In this document: in pieces, positions 36,630 through 46,275 of the stretch
Layout of the letters: every line of letters starts with the position of its first letter
Position numbering within the stretch: the first letter of the stretch is position 1
DNA from: Enterococcus_D entomosocium
GTDB lineage: Bacteria; Bacillota; Bacilli; Lactobacillales; Enterococcaceae
Assembly: GCF_030441895.1 (NCBI RefSeq)
Contig: NZ_JARJAS010000015.1
Reading direction: 5' to 3' (one strand)
DNA: 64,000 bases
Notes under the pieces: generated by a model
What the model saw: only the letters and a program-made list of their open reading frames with translations
The model's database searches: none
Told to the model about the DNA's origin: nothing
Program-made: the position numbers and the translations under genes

Positions 36630-37166
36630 ATGATGAAGAACACCCTCTTTGCCAGTATCAAATTTTTACTATTTAGTACCGTGCTATTTGGCGGTCTCTA
36701 TACATTGTTGGTCACCGGTGTCGGACAAGTCTTTTTTGCCCATCAAGCCAATGGCAGTCAAATCGTGGAAGGTGGAGAGGTCAAAGGGTCTGAGCTGCTT
36801 GCGCAACCCTTTGACCAAGCAGGTTACTTCCAAGGCCGTGATCAAACTGTTTCACAATTGTCGCCCTATGATCCGACCCAAAAAAAGACTGTAGCTGAGC
36901 GGACAGCGGCGTTACTGGCAGAAAACCCAAACCAAACCAGTGTGCCGATCGATCTCGTGACCGCTTCGGGTAGTGGCGTTGATCCTGATATCAGTGTCGA
37001 AGCGGCACTTTTTCAACTGCCGCGGATCGCTGACACAAGAGGCATCGATGAACAAACAATTCATGATATAATAAACAGAAATAAAGTAGCTGATCTGTTC
37101 TCCACGAGAGAATATGTCAATATCATGACCTTGAATCAGCAGCTCGATCAATTACCCGAAGAATAG
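36630..37166 (+). CDS. kdpC: K+-transporting ATPase subunit KdpC
   Basis: A 178-residue protein with one N-terminal membrane helix (about 10-30) and an extracytoplasmic domain. KdpC raises the pump's affinity for substrate and assembles with KdpA and KdpB. Family landmarks are QPFDQAGYFQGRDQT near residue 60, TASGSGVDPDISVEAALFQ and the terminal NIMTLNQQLDQL. Two adjacent ATG codons are possible starts (36630 and 36633); AGGAGG is 5 bases from the first and 8 from the second, so the second may be used. kdpD follows 12 bp after the stop. Confidence 0.95.
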   Translation: MMKNTLFASIKFLLFSTVLFGGLYTLLVTGVGQVFFAHQANGSQIVEGGEVKGSELLAQPFDQAGYFQGRDQTVSQLSPYDPTQKKTVAERTAALLAENPNQTSVPIDLVTASGSGVDPDISVEAALFQLPRIADTRGIDEQTIHDIINRNKVADLFSTREYVNIMTLNQQLDQLPEE

Positions 37167-37178
37167 GGGGAAGCATCT

Positions 37179-39779
37179 ATGAGTGAAAACAACCAGCAGA
37201 CAATCCCAGAAGAGATGCTGCTGCAAGCCGGATTTGGCCCCAAACGTGGCAAGCTGCGGGTATTTTTCGGTTTTGCTGCCGGTGTCGGAAAAACCTATAC
37301 GATGTTAACCGAAGCCCATGAGTGTTTGCTCATGGGCAAAAATGTGGTGATCGGCTATATCGAACCCCACAAACGTCCCGATACCAATCGATTGCTTGAA
37401 GGGTTACCACAAGTACCATTAAAGCAATACCAGCACAAGCAATTGACCCTATATGAGCCGGATATCGATCGACTGATCCAACTAAAACCAGATATCGTCT
37501 TGATCGATGAGTTAGCACATACCAATCCCATTGGTGCGCGAAACAAAAAACGTTACCAAGATGTTGATGAACTTTTGCATGCAGGAATCACTGTCTACAC
37601 GACCATCAATGTCCAGCATATCGAAAGTCTGAATGACATCGTGGAAAAGGTCACGGAAGTGGAAGTCAGAGAAACTGTACCCGACACCTTTTTCCAGCAC
37701 GCCAGCTTACGAGTGGTGGACGTTGAACCAGACGAACTGATTGATCGGTTGGAACAAGGCAAAATCTATGCCGATGAAAATGCCAAGCGGGCACTAAAAA
37801 ACTTTTTTACGCCAGAAAAACTTGATCATTTACGTGGATTAGCGATCCAAAAAGCTTCCAATCATATCAATCAAATGAACGGCGGTCGAAAACGAGTCCA
37901 AAGCAAGCTTTTGACGATTATTGATGATCGCTTGCCGAAAATGGCAGAGAAATGCATTCGTTGGACCGCCCGCTTAGCCCAAGGAGTGGGGGCGGAATGG
38001 ACGGTGATTCAAGTTCGATCGTTAGATGATACACCTACCGAGGTGCCATTGGCAGAGCGTTTGGGAGCAGAAGTCATCAACATCGAAGCGGATGACAGTT
38101 TTGAGACCATCGTAGAGTATGCCAAAATGACGGGTGCCAGTGACATTATCATGGGGAAACAGGTTTCTCAGAAGTGGTTCCAAAAATTGTTTGTCGAGGA
38201 TTTGGAAGACCGCTTGATTCGGCGCCTTGATGATATTGAGATCCATTTGATTCCTTTTAAAGAAAAAATGCAGCGACCACGGCTGACGTTTTCGCAATTA
38301 TTTGAAGGTGGTGGTCGAGATTTCACCTTGACCTTTGGGCTGATCATGCTCGCTACCATAGTGACAGAAGGCATGCAGTACTTACATTTCGGCGATCAGA
38401 ATTTGATGCTGGTTTATATCTTTTTTGTTCTCTTAGTGGCACGTTACACAAGTGGCTATCTTTGGAGTGCCATGGCATCGATCATTAGTGTCCTTTCTTA
38501 CAATTGGTTCTTTGTCGAACCCTTGTATTCCTTGACGGTCTATAAAGCAGGCTATCCAATCACATTAGTGATCATGCTGATCGTTGCCTTAATGATCAGT
38601 AATTTGATGGTTCGATTGAAGACCCAGGCAGAAAATGCCAAGGAAAAAGAGCATCAAATGGAGATATTGTATGAGTTGAACAAACAATACATGGAAACGC
38701 GGAATGAGCAAGACATTTATGAAAGTACGACCACCTATTTGGCACGCTTACTCCAGCGAGAAGTGGCGTTATATGACAGAGAAGGTCACTTGAGAAGTCT
38801 GCATTCTTCAAGAGAAACATTGTCTCAACTGACTGGCAAGGATGAGAAAGCCGTCGCTTTTTGGGTCGTGAAAAATCAAAAAGAAGCCGGTCGCGGCACA
38901 GATACTCTGATTGGTGCCAATGGATTTTACTTGCCGATCGTTTTAAACGGCAAACCACTAGGCGCCCTTGGGGTAGAACGCAACGAGGAGCATCAGTTGG
39001 CCAATAGTCAATTGAATTACTTACGTTTAGTGATCACCCAAATCGCTACCGTGTTGGAGCAAGTCTCTCTGGCGAGTGAGAAAGAACAGATCCAATTGGA
39101 AAACGAACGGGAAAAAGTCCGCAGCAATCTACTGCGTGCGGTTTCTCATGACTTGCGGACGCCACTGACGACGATTTCTGGCATTGCCGAAACATTGAGC
39201 GAAACCGAAGGCGCGATCAAAAAGGAAACGAAACAAAAGCTGCTAGGAGATATCCAAAGTGAATCCCAGTGGTTGATCCGCATGGTCGAAAACTTACTGT
39301 CGGTGACCCGCATCAATTTGACTAACATGGCGGTCAAGCGCAGTGAAGAACCAATCGAAGAAATTATCGAAGCGGTTTTAACGCACCTAAAAAAAGTCTA
39401 TCCGCAACAAAAAATCATCGTGAAGATGCCCGATCAGCTGATTTTTGTCCAAGTCGATCCCATCTTGATCGAACAAGCCTTGTTTAATTTGATTGAAAAT
39501 GGCGTACGCCATGGAACCGCCGATACACCGATTTTCTTGCGAGTTTTTCAGGAGCAAGAAGTGGTCATTGAAATCGAGAACCAAGGCGAGATCCCCCTAG
39601 GGCAATACCAAAAAATCCAAGCGAATTTGACCAATGACACCGAAGTGCCGGTGGATTCCAAAAATGGACTAGGCATCGGACTGAGTATCGTTAAAACCAT
39701 CATCCATGCCCATGAAGGCAAATTGGCGATCGAAACGAAAGCTGGCAGTACCATCTTTCGTATTTATTTAAAGCAGTAA
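37179..39779 (+). CDS. kdpD: Osmosensitive K+ channel sensor histidine kinase KdpD
   Basis: An 866-residue membrane sensor kinase that phosphorylates KdpE when K+ is limiting. Domains in order: KdpD nucleotide-binding domain with Walker A GFAAGVGKT (31-39) and IVLIDELAHTN, a universal-stress-protein-like domain (about 250-365), four membrane helices (about 385-480), a GAF-like domain (about 505-625), the phospho-acceptor helix AVSHDLRTPLTT (His657) and an ATPase domain with GLGIGLSIVK. All key motifs are present and length is normal. GGGGGA precedes the ATG. It follows kdpC by 12 bp and precedes kdpE by 11 bp, so the sensor is made with the pump it controls. Confidence 0.96.
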   Translation: MSENNQQTIPEEMLLQAGFGPKRGKLRVFFGFAAGVGKTYTMLTEAHECLLMGKNVVIGYIEPHKRPDTNRLLEGLPQVPLKQYQHKQLTLYEPDIDRLIQLKPDIVLIDELAHTNPIGARNKKRYQDVDELLHAGITVYTTINVQHIESLNDIVEKVTEVEVRETVPDTFFQHASLRVVDVEPDELIDRLEQGKIYADENAKRALKNFFTPEKLDHLRGLAIQKASNHINQMNGGRKRVQSKLLTIIDDRLPKMAEKCIRWTARLAQGVGAEWTVIQVRSLDDTPTEVPLAERLGAEVINIEADDSFETIVEYAKMTGASDIIMGKQVSQKWFQKLFVEDLEDRLIRRLDDIEIHLIPFKEKMQRPRLTFSQLFEGGGRDFTLTFGLIMLATIVTEGMQYLHFGDQNLMLVYIFFVLLVARYTSGYLWSAMASIISVLSYNWFFVEPLYSLTVYKAGYPITLVIMLIVALMISNLMVRLKTQAENAKEKEHQMEILYELNKQYMETRNEQDIYESTTTYLARLLQREVALYDREGHLRSLHSSRETLSQLTGKDEKAVAFWVVKNQKEAGRGTDTLIGANGFYLPIVLNGKPLGALGVERNEEHQLANSQLNYLRLVITQIATVLEQVSLASEKEQIQLENEREKVRSNLLRAVSHDLRTPLTTISGIAETLSETEGAIKKETKQKLLGDIQSESQWLIRMVENLLSVTRINLTNMAVKRSEEPIEEIIEAVLTHLKKVYPQQKIIVKMPDQLIFVQVDPILIEQALFNLIENGVRHGTADTPIFLRVFQEQEVVIEIENQGEIPLGQYQKIQANLTNDTEVPVDSKNGLGIGLSIVKTIIHAHEGKLAIETKAGSTIFRIYLKQ

Positions 39780-39790
39780 GGAGGAAGAGC

Positions 39791-40483
39791 ATGCAGCGAC
39801 ATTTTTTATTGATTGAAGATGATTCGAATATCGTTGATTTTATGGAGGTCGTCTTGCAAAGAGAACACTACAACTTTACGTCAGTTGGCACGGGCATGGA
39901 GGCATTGATGCTCTTGCAGGAAGAAACTATCGACTTCATCTTGCTGGATCTGGGCTTACCGGACATTGACGGCATGGAGCTGTTAAAAATCATTCGTAAG
40001 CGCATGAACACACCGATCATCGTGATCTCTGCCCGCAAAGATGAACAAGACAAAGTGCAAGCGTTAGACCTCGGTGCCGATGATTATGTAACAAAGCCCT
40101 TCAGTACCAATGAATTATTTGCCCGTATCCGCACGGCATTGCGGCACAAGGAGTCAGCTGCCTTTAGCAGCAGCCCGATTCTCGTAAACAAGGAGTTAAC
40201 GATCGATTTTGAGAAGAAAATCCTGTACAAGAATCAAAATGAGATCCATTTGACCAAAAACGAATACCGCATCATGGCAGTTATGTTCAAGAATTTAGGC
40301 AAAGTCGTCACTTATGATACGCTCACCAGCGAAGTTTGGGGACCTTTTGCAGCGGATGCACAAACCTTACGAGTCAATATCTCAAACATTCGCAAAAAAA
40401 TCGAAACCAATACGCTGCAGCCAGAATATTTGATCACTGAAATCGGCGTCGGGTATCGCTTGCGGGAGTATCCAGCAGAATAG
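39791..40483 (+). CDS. kdpE: Response regulator KdpE
   Basis: A 230-residue OmpR-type response regulator: a receiver domain (about 1-118) with acidic pair Asp10/Asp11, phospho-acceptor Asp53 in FILLDLGLPD and the conserved Lys in DYVTKPF, then a winged-helix DNA-binding domain (about 130-226, HLTKNEYRIMAVMFKN, LRVNISNIRKKIE). Partner of KdpD and activator of kdpFABC in known systems. TAAGGAGG lies 8 bases before the ATG. It is the last gene of the operon and is followed by a hairpin terminator, which itself is preceded by a near copy of this gene's ribosome site and first codons. Confidence 0.96.
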   Translation: MQRHFLLIEDDSNIVDFMEVVLQREHYNFTSVGTGMEALMLLQEETIDFILLDLGLPDIDGMELLKIIRKRMNTPIIVISARKDEQDKVQALDLGADDYVTKPFSTNELFARIRTALRHKESAAFSSSPILVNKELTIDFEKKILYKNQNEIHLTKNEYRIMAVMFKNLGKVVTYDTLTSEVWGPFAADAQTLRVNISNIRKKIETNTLQPEYLITEIGVGYRLREYPAE

Positions 40484-40510
40484 CGGTCGTCAAAGGAAAT
40501 AAGGAGGAAA

Positions 40511-40552
40511 AACGTGCAGCGGCTCTTTGGTCGCTGCACGTTTCTATTTTTT
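40511..40552 (+). terminator. Terminator of the kdp operon
   Basis: An 11-bp perfect stem AACGTGCAGCG/CGCTGCACGTT (40511-40521, 40532-40542), a 10-base loop and a T-rich tail. Confidence 0.88.
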
Positions 40553-40702
40553 GTTAATTGCGAAAAGACGTTGAACTGATTGCTTCTCCGTAGATGATTT
40601 GAAACTGTAGGTAAACAAGTAGGTTGGTTGTTAACTAAAATTTCTTTTCATTCTGATCATTTTGTGTTTATATCATAGTATAAAGTAAAAAAGGAGAGTA
40701 TT

Positions 40703-41725
40703 ATGGCAGGAATTAGAGACGTCGCAAAACGAGCGGGTGTATCGATCGCAACTGTATCGAGGGTGCTCAATGAAGATCCTACGTTATCTGTCACGCAAGA
40801 AACAAAAAATAAGATCAACGAAGCCGTGGAATATTTTCACTATAGTAAGAAGAAAGTACCTGTGAAAAAGGCAATGAATATTGCAGTGGTATCCACTGTT
40901 TCGGAAGAAGCTGAATTAGAAGATCCCTATTTTCGGGCGATTCGTCGTGGCATTCAAGCACAAGCAGAACAAAATAAGTTTCGCATAAAAAAAACGTATT
41001 ATATGTCTGAACGCCCCGTTGCCATTGAGGAGCTGAAAGAGTATCAGGGCGTCCTTGTCATTGGTCAAGTCTTGCCAACTTTTTTAGCAAAGATCGCAGC
41101 AGTCAATCCTCATATCGTCGTGATCGATGATCCTTCTTTGTCTTCAGAATGGGATGCGGTATATACGGATTTCTCTATAGCAGCAACCGAGCACTTAGAG
41201 CGTTTGTATAAAAAAGGGCATCGAAATATCGCTTTTATTGGGGGATATCGGGTACGTTTAGATGCATCCAGTGAGAAACATCAATCGCCAGATGATATGC
41301 GGATGAACACTTATGTGTATTGGATGAAAGAAAAAGGATTGGAAGAATACATCAATGTTTACCTAGAAGGATGGAACACATTAGACGGTATCAAAGCCAC
41401 TGAGCAATTGCTTGAACAATGCAAAGAGAGCCTTCCTTCAGCTATTATGGTCGCCAATGATTCGATTGCAGTTGGTACATATCGCTCCTTGCAAAAACGT
41501 GGGTATCGGATACCAGAAGATATCTCAGTAGTCAGTTTCAACAATATCGAAGTTGCAGAATTTTTGACCCCATCTTTAAGTACCGTTGCCATCGATATGG
41601 AAGAACTGGGAAAAATTGCTTTACGGATGGTAGAAGAGCGGATCAAAGGCATTCGTCAAGTACCTGTTAAAATCATGGTGGCCAGTAAGATGATCGTCAG
41701 AGAAAGTGAAAAAGAAAGAGATTAA
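40703..41725 (+). CDS. LacI-family regulator of the alpha-galactoside operon
   Basis: A 340-residue repressor with an N-terminal LacI helix-turn-helix (IRDVAKRAGVSIATVSRVLN) and a periplasmic-binding-protein-like sugar-sensing core (about 60-335, with GHRNIAFIGG and SAIMVANDSIAVG). GGAGAG precedes the ATG. It lies just upstream of an ABC transporter and a GH4 alpha-galactosidase on the same strand but is separated from them by its own terminator and a strong promoter. It probably represses that promoter: a 17-bp imperfect palindrome AAACA-7-TGTTT (41797-41813) covers the -10 box. The inducer is likely an alpha-galactoside or a product of it; this is inferred from context. Confidence 0.88.
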   Translation: MAGIRDVAKRAGVSIATVSRVLNEDPTLSVTQETKNKINEAVEYFHYSKKKVPVKKAMNIAVVSTVSEEAELEDPYFRAIRRGIQAQAEQNKFRIKKTYYMSERPVAIEELKEYQGVLVIGQVLPTFLAKIAAVNPHIVVIDDPSLSSEWDAVYTDFSIAATEHLERLYKKGHRNIAFIGGYRVRLDASSEKHQSPDDMRMNTYVYWMKEKGLEEYINVYLEGWNTLDGIKATEQLLEQCKESLPSAIMVANDSIAVGTYRSLQKRGYRIPEDISVVSFNNIEVAEFLTPSLSTVAIDMEELGKIALRMVEERIKGIRQVPVKIMVASKMIVRESEKERD

Positions 41726-41731
41726 TGTTCG

Positions 41732-41765
41732 AGGTAAACACATTAATGTGTTTACCTTTTTATTT
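41732..41765 (+). terminator. Terminator after the LacI-family gene
   Basis: An 11-bp perfect stem AGGTAAACACA/TGTGTTTACCT (41732-41742, 41747-41757) with a TTAA loop and T-tract. Confidence 0.9.
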
Positions 41766-41779
41766 TAGTTAAAAAAGTA

Positions 41780-41834
41780 TTGACAAATTTATTAGTAAAC
41801 AGTATATTTGTTTTGTGAAAAGAAAGCGGATACA
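41780..41834 (+). promoter_or_regulatory. Promoter, LacI-type operator and cre-like site of the alpha-galactoside operon
   Basis: TTGACA (41780-41785), a 17-base spacer and TATATT (41803-41808). The palindrome AAACA-7-TGTTT (41797-41813) overlaps the -10, which suits repression. AGAAAGCGGATACA (41821-41834) matches the CcpA cre consensus TGWAANCGNTNWCA at all but two positions and lies just past the start site, suggesting glucose repression. Confidence 0.65.
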
Positions 41835-41862
41835 TGAATCAGAACTAGAGGAGGAATGAAAG

Positions 41863-43128
41863 ATGAATTGTTTCAAGAGAGTAACACTTGTTAGTTTGAG
41901 TCTTTTAGGAACTTTGGTTTTAGGAGCTTGTGGTAATGGCAACGGTGATAGTGGGGATCAAGTCACGTTAAGTTATGCGAGTTGGGATACTGAACAAGCA
42001 CCGGGGCTGCGAAAAATGCTTGATGCTTTTGAAGAACAAAACCCAGATATTAAAGTCGAAATGGAAACCACCCCATGGGATCAATATTGGGTGAAGCTTG
42101 AAGCTGCTACTACTGGAGGAAATATGCCTGATATTGTCACGATGCATTCAACTGAATCATACAAATATATGTCTCAATCGATGCTTATGGGTCTAAATGA
42201 GTTGATTGCAGAAAATAACATCGACATGACAAACTTTACCGGAGGAATCGCAGAGTCTTATACGTATGAAGAAGAACTTTACGCGATTCCTAAAGATGCC
42301 TCCGTTATTGGATTGTGGTACAACAAAGAGCTCTTTGATCAAGCAGGAATTGCATATCCAGACGCAACGTGGACATGGGATACATTGAAGGAAGCAGCTG
42401 TTCAGTTAACAGATGAAGAAGCAGGTATTTATGGATTTGCTGCGGATAATTCAACTGAGGGAGGCTATTGGCCATTTATTTATCAAAATGGTGGAGAAGT
42501 CTTTATTGATGATAATACGAAATCGGGAATGAATAGCGAAGAAGTACAAGATGCATTAAGGTATTATATTGATTTTTATCTAAATGATCAGTCATCACCT
42601 TCAGCGAAAGAATTGCAAGATACGAATAAAGTTGGTCGTTTTCAAGCAGGAAGATTAGCGATGATCGTGGAGGGCAACTGGCAAACACCAGGTTTTTTAA
42701 AGAATGAATACTTGGCTGAACATGCGGATGTTGCCGTTTTACCTAAAGGAAAAGATAATGCGACGATCACAAATGGTTTAGGTTGGGCAGCTAGTGCCAA
42801 TACCAAGCATCCTGAAGAAACAAAAAAATTATTAGCATTCTTGGCAAGTGAAGAAGCCAACCAAATTCAAGCAGAAACAGGGGCATCTATCCCAGCGCTA
42901 AAAGGATTTGAGGAAGTTTGGGCAAGTTCTGCGGATACTTTCAATTTAAGTGTTTTTGCAGAAATGCTAGAGTATGGCGTGCCTCGTCCCTATAACAAAA
43001 ATGGCTTGAATGCGGAAAAAATAGAGACAGAAATTATGAACCGGGTATTTTCTGGAGAATTAAGTGTCGAGGAAGGGACTGCACAGATTGCGGAAGAAGT
43101 TGATGCAATTTTAGCTGAAAGTAATTGA
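41863..43128 (+). CDS. Sugar ABC transporter substrate-binding lipoprotein
   Basis: A 421-residue extracellular lipoprotein with a lipobox VLGAC (Cys23) after a short signal peptide, then a family-1 solute-binding fold (TLSYASWDTEQAPGLRKML, AGRLAMIVEGNWQTPG). It captures oligosaccharides for the two permeases encoded next. GAGGAGG lies upstream of the ATG. With a GH4 alpha-galactosidase in the same operon, the ligand is probably raffinose, melibiose or a related alpha-galactoside, as for MsmE/RafE-type proteins; specificity cannot be read from the sequence. First gene of the operon. Confidence 0.9.
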   Translation: MNCFKRVTLVSLSLLGTLVLGACGNGNGDSGDQVTLSYASWDTEQAPGLRKMLDAFEEQNPDIKVEMETTPWDQYWVKLEAATTGGNMPDIVTMHSTESYKYMSQSMLMGLNELIAENNIDMTNFTGGIAESYTYEEELYAIPKDASVIGLWYNKELFDQAGIAYPDATWTWDTLKEAAVQLTDEEAGIYGFAADNSTEGGYWPFIYQNGGEVFIDDNTKSGMNSEEVQDALRYYIDFYLNDQSSPSAKELQDTNKVGRFQAGRLAMIVEGNWQTPGFLKNEYLAEHADVAVLPKGKDNATITNGLGWAASANTKHPEETKKLLAFLASEEANQIQAETGASIPALKGFEEVWASSADTFNLSVFAEMLEYGVPRPYNKNGLNAEKIETEIMNRVFSGELSVEEGTAQIAEEVDAILAESN

Positions 43129-43178
43129 TCAAAATGGAAAATTAGCTAATCAACTCACCTAAACAAAAGGAGACCTCT

Positions 43179-44075
43179 ATGAAAAATCGTATGCTTGGAA
43201 ATTACCAGAAAGACCACCTTTTCTGGGGATACTTATTTATTCTCCCAACAGCAGTCGGATTGATTTTATTGAATATTTGGCCAGCGATCCAAACAATCAT
43301 TCTAAGTTTTCAACGAACAATTGGTTTTGGTAACACCGAGTGGATCGGCTTAGCCAACTATCAGAAACTTTTGACGGATCGAGAGGTGTTGCAATCCTTG
43401 ATCAATACCTTGATCTATGCAGTGGTATCAATTCCATCAATCATAGTGTTATCACTTTTAGTCGCGGTCCTAATGAATAAGAAAATCAAAGGCGTGTCGA
43501 TTTATCGAACGATTTATTTTCTACCTGTAGTTGCAGCCCCCTCTGCAGTCGCCATGATCTGGCGTTGGATGTTCAATGATGATTATGGATTAGTCAACGA
43601 GCTTTTATCAAAAGTTGGTCTAACGGGTCCAGCATGGCTTAGCGATCCGAATGTTGCGATTTATTCCGTCATTATTGTCGGAATATGGAGTGCTATTGGC
43701 TACAACATGGTGCTTTTCTTAGCTGGACTACAGGAGATACCCAAAGATTACTATGAGGCAGCCGATATCGATGGAGCTTCTTCATGGCAGCAATTTTTTC
43801 AAATCACTTTACCGCTTGTGACACCAACGCTATTCTTTGTCGTGGTCACAACAGTTATCAATGCTTTTCAAGTATTCGATGTGATTTTTATGATGATCGC
43901 ACCTTCAAGTGAGGCAATGCTGAAGACACAATCATTAGCATACTTGTTCTACAAACATTCCTTTATCTTAAATGATAAAGGGTATGGTTCAGCGATCGTC
44001 GTTTTTCTTCTATGTATTATTTTGCTGATCACAGCCCTACAAATGAAGTTGCAAAAAAAATGGGTCAACTACTAA
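43179..44075 (+). CDS. Sugar ABC transporter permease (MsmF-like)
   Basis: A 298-residue integral membrane protein with six predicted helices and the binding-protein-dependent transport signature EAADIDGASSWQQFFQITLP in a cytoplasmic loop (the EAA loop that contacts the ATPase). It is the first of two permeases of a carbohydrate-uptake-1 transporter, equivalent to MsmF/MalF in domain arrangement. AAAGGAGA precedes the ATG. It lies 50 bp after the binding-protein gene and 14 bp before the second permease. Confidence 0.92.
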   Translation: MKNRMLGNYQKDHLFWGYLFILPTAVGLILLNIWPAIQTIILSFQRTIGFGNTEWIGLANYQKLLTDREVLQSLINTLIYAVVSIPSIIVLSLLVAVLMNKKIKGVSIYRTIYFLPVVAAPSAVAMIWRWMFNDDYGLVNELLSKVGLTGPAWLSDPNVAIYSVIIVGIWSAIGYNMVLFLAGLQEIPKDYYEAADIDGASSWQQFFQITLPLVTPTLFFVVVTTVINAFQVFDVIFMMIAPSSEAMLKTQSLAYLFYKHSFILNDKGYGSAIVVFLLCIILLITALQMKLQKKWVNY

Positions 44076-44089
44076 AAGGAGGTTTCTTG

Positions 44090-44911
44090 ATGCAACGAAT
44101 TAGCAAGAATTGGCTTATCCATCTACTTTTGATCAGTGGCGGAATAATCATGGCATTGCCTTTTGTATGGATGATTCTGACTTCTGGAAAAACACTTGTT
44201 GAATCGACTCAGATTCCACCAACATGGTTTCCTAAATCCTTTCAACTGTCAAATTATAAGGCAGTTTTAAATCTTTTACCCTTTGGTGCCTTCTATCTCA
44301 ATACTTTTTTTATGGTCATTGGACGTGTGATCGGTTCCGTTTTATTTTCAGCGATGGCAGCCTATGCCTGCGCACGCTTGCGCTTCCCTGGACGAGATCT
44401 TTTTTTTGCTCTAGTCCTTATCCAAATGATGATTCCCGCATCAATCTTTATCACACCCCAATATTTATTAGCGCAAAGATTAGGAATTCTAAATTCAGTA
44501 CCGGCATTGATATTGCCAGGTGTTGTCAGCGCTTTTGGAACCTTTTTACTTAGACAGTTTTTTCTAGGCTTACCAAGTGAGCTGGAGGAAGCAACACACC
44601 TTGAAGGAGCAAATGTATGGACGATCTTTTTCAAAATCATGCTGCCATTGGCGAAATCCGGGTTGATCGCACTAGGTATTTTTACAACCCTCTTTGCTTT
44701 CAAAGATTTAATGTGGCCACTGATCGTCAATACATCAATTCGACAAATGCCATTGGCAGCAGGGTTAGCCAATCTTCAGGGACAATATGCGACCAATTTC
44801 CCACAATTGATGGCAGGCTCACTACTAGCGATTTGGCCCATGGTTGCTGTCTTTATCATTTTTCAACGTAAATTTATTGAAGGAATTGCCACTACTGGCG
44901 GTAAATTATAA
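44090..44911 (+). CDS. Sugar ABC transporter permease (MsmG-like)
   Basis: A 273-residue integral membrane protein with six predicted helices and the EAA loop EEATHLEGANVWTIFFKIML, the partner of the preceding permease. The start at 44090 was chosen because AAAGGAGG lies 7 bases upstream; a longer frame from 44012 overlaps the previous gene and has no ribosome site. No ATP-binding subunit is encoded in this operon, so a shared ATPase (MsmK/MalK type) elsewhere in the genome must energise the transporter. The alpha-galactosidase gene follows 19 bp on. Confidence 0.92.
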   Translation: MQRISKNWLIHLLLISGGIIMALPFVWMILTSGKTLVESTQIPPTWFPKSFQLSNYKAVLNLLPFGAFYLNTFFMVIGRVIGSVLFSAMAAYACARLRFPGRDLFFALVLIQMMIPASIFITPQYLLAQRLGILNSVPALILPGVVSAFGTFLLRQFFLGLPSELEEATHLEGANVWTIFFKIMLPLAKSGLIALGIFTTLFAFKDLMWPLIVNTSIRQMPLAAGLANLQGQYATNFPQLMAGSLLAIWPMVAVFIIFQRKFIEGIATTGGKL

Positions 44912-44930
44912 AAGAATGGAGCAATAGAAA

Positions 44931-46241
44931 ATGACAAAAATCACCTTTATCGGAGCAGGAAGCACTATTTTCGCTAAAAATGTTCTAGGAGATGCAATGT
45001 TGACCCCGAGCTTAGCAGATTCCCGCATCGCCCTTTACGACATCGATGAGAAACGACTTCGTGAATCCGAGGCAATGTTAAAGACGATCAATAAAAATGC
45101 CAATCAAAACCGAGCAGAAATACAGGTCTATCATGATCGCAAAGAAGCACTAAGAGATGCCGACTTTGTAGTAAACGCCATTCAAGTTGGTGGCTACAAA
45201 CCTTCCACCGTCATTGACTTTGAGATACCGAAGAAATATGGCTTACGCCAAACAATAGGTGACACGCTGGGCATTGGCGGAATATTTCGGACGTTGCGTA
45301 CGTTACCAGTCATGTTGGAATTTGCTCGAGAAATGGAGGAAGTTTGTCCAAATGCATGGTTGCTGAATTATACGAACCCGATGGCGATGCTGACGATGGG
45401 GGTATTGAAAGCAACATCCATCAAAACGGTTGGGCTTTGTCATAGTGTGCAAGTATGTGTTCCAGAATTATTCGAGCATTTAGGGATCAAAGAACAATAT
45501 GATCTGGCTGACTTCCAGTGGAAAATTGCTGGGATCAATCATATGGCATTTTTATTGGAAATTACCAAAGATGGGGAAGATTTCTATCCAACGATCCGTC
45601 AGTTGGCTGAAGAGAAAGAAAATCCCCACCGTGATTCAGTCCGCTTTGAATTGATGAAACGTTTTGGCTATTATATTACAGAATCTAGTGAGCACAATGC
45701 CGAGTATCACCCTTATTTCATTAAATCAAAATACCCAGAATTGATCGACGAACTGGGGATTCCGTTGGATGAATATTTAACCCGTTGCGAAAATCAGATT
45801 CGCGATTGGGAAACGATGCGGGAGGATATCGTCGATAATGGCGATTTGACCCATATGAGAAGTCGGGAATACGCCTCTTACATCATGGATGCCATCAAGA
45901 CCGGCAATCCAACCGTTATTGCTGGAAATGTTTTGAATAAAGGCTTGATCACCAATTTACCAGAGGATGTCTGTGTGGAAGTTCCATGTTTGGTGGATAA
46001 GAACGGCATCCAACCAACCTACGTCGGCGCTTTACCAACGCAGCTTGCTGCATTGAACCGAACCAACATCAATGTGCAAGAATTGACTGTCGAAGCAGCG
46101 TTGACCCTTGAGAAAGACAAGATTTATCAAGCAGCATACCTCGATCCTCATTTATCATCAGAACTATCATTGGCAGACATTACCCAATTAGTCGATGATT
46201 TGATCGAAGCCCATGGGGATTATTTACCAGATTATCACTGA
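44931..46241 (+). CDS. melA: Alpha-galactosidase, glycoside hydrolase family 4
   Basis: A 436-residue cytoplasmic enzyme that releases galactose from imported melibiose or raffinose. GH4 enzymes need NAD+ and a divalent metal: the Rossmann motif GAGSTIFAKNVLGD is at residues 7-20, the metal-site motif GLCHSVQ is near 180, and INHMAFL follows near 203. The CHSVQ form is typical of MelA-type alpha-galactosidases, whereas 6-phospho-glucosidases of the family have different residues there. GGAG lies before the ATG. Last gene of the operon; no clear T-rich terminator was seen, but the beta-glucoside promoter begins 87 bp on. Confidence 0.9.
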   Translation: MTKITFIGAGSTIFAKNVLGDAMLTPSLADSRIALYDIDEKRLRESEAMLKTINKNANQNRAEIQVYHDRKEALRDADFVVNAIQVGGYKPSTVIDFEIPKKYGLRQTIGDTLGIGGIFRTLRTLPVMLEFAREMEEVCPNAWLLNYTNPMAMLTMGVLKATSIKTVGLCHSVQVCVPELFEHLGIKEQYDLADFQWKIAGINHMAFLLEITKDGEDFYPTIRQLAEEKENPHRDSVRFELMKRFGYYITESSEHNAEYHPYFIKSKYPELIDELGIPLDEYLTRCENQIRDWETMREDIVDNGDLTHMRSREYASYIMDAIKTGNPTVIAGNVLNKGLITNLPEDVCVEVPCLVDKNGIQPTYVGALPTQLAALNRTNINVQELTVEAALTLEKDKIYQAAYLDPHLSSELSLADITQLVDDLIEAHGDYLPDYH

Positions 46242-46275
46242 TAAAAAATGGACGCGCAGTTTTCTTTACGAATAC

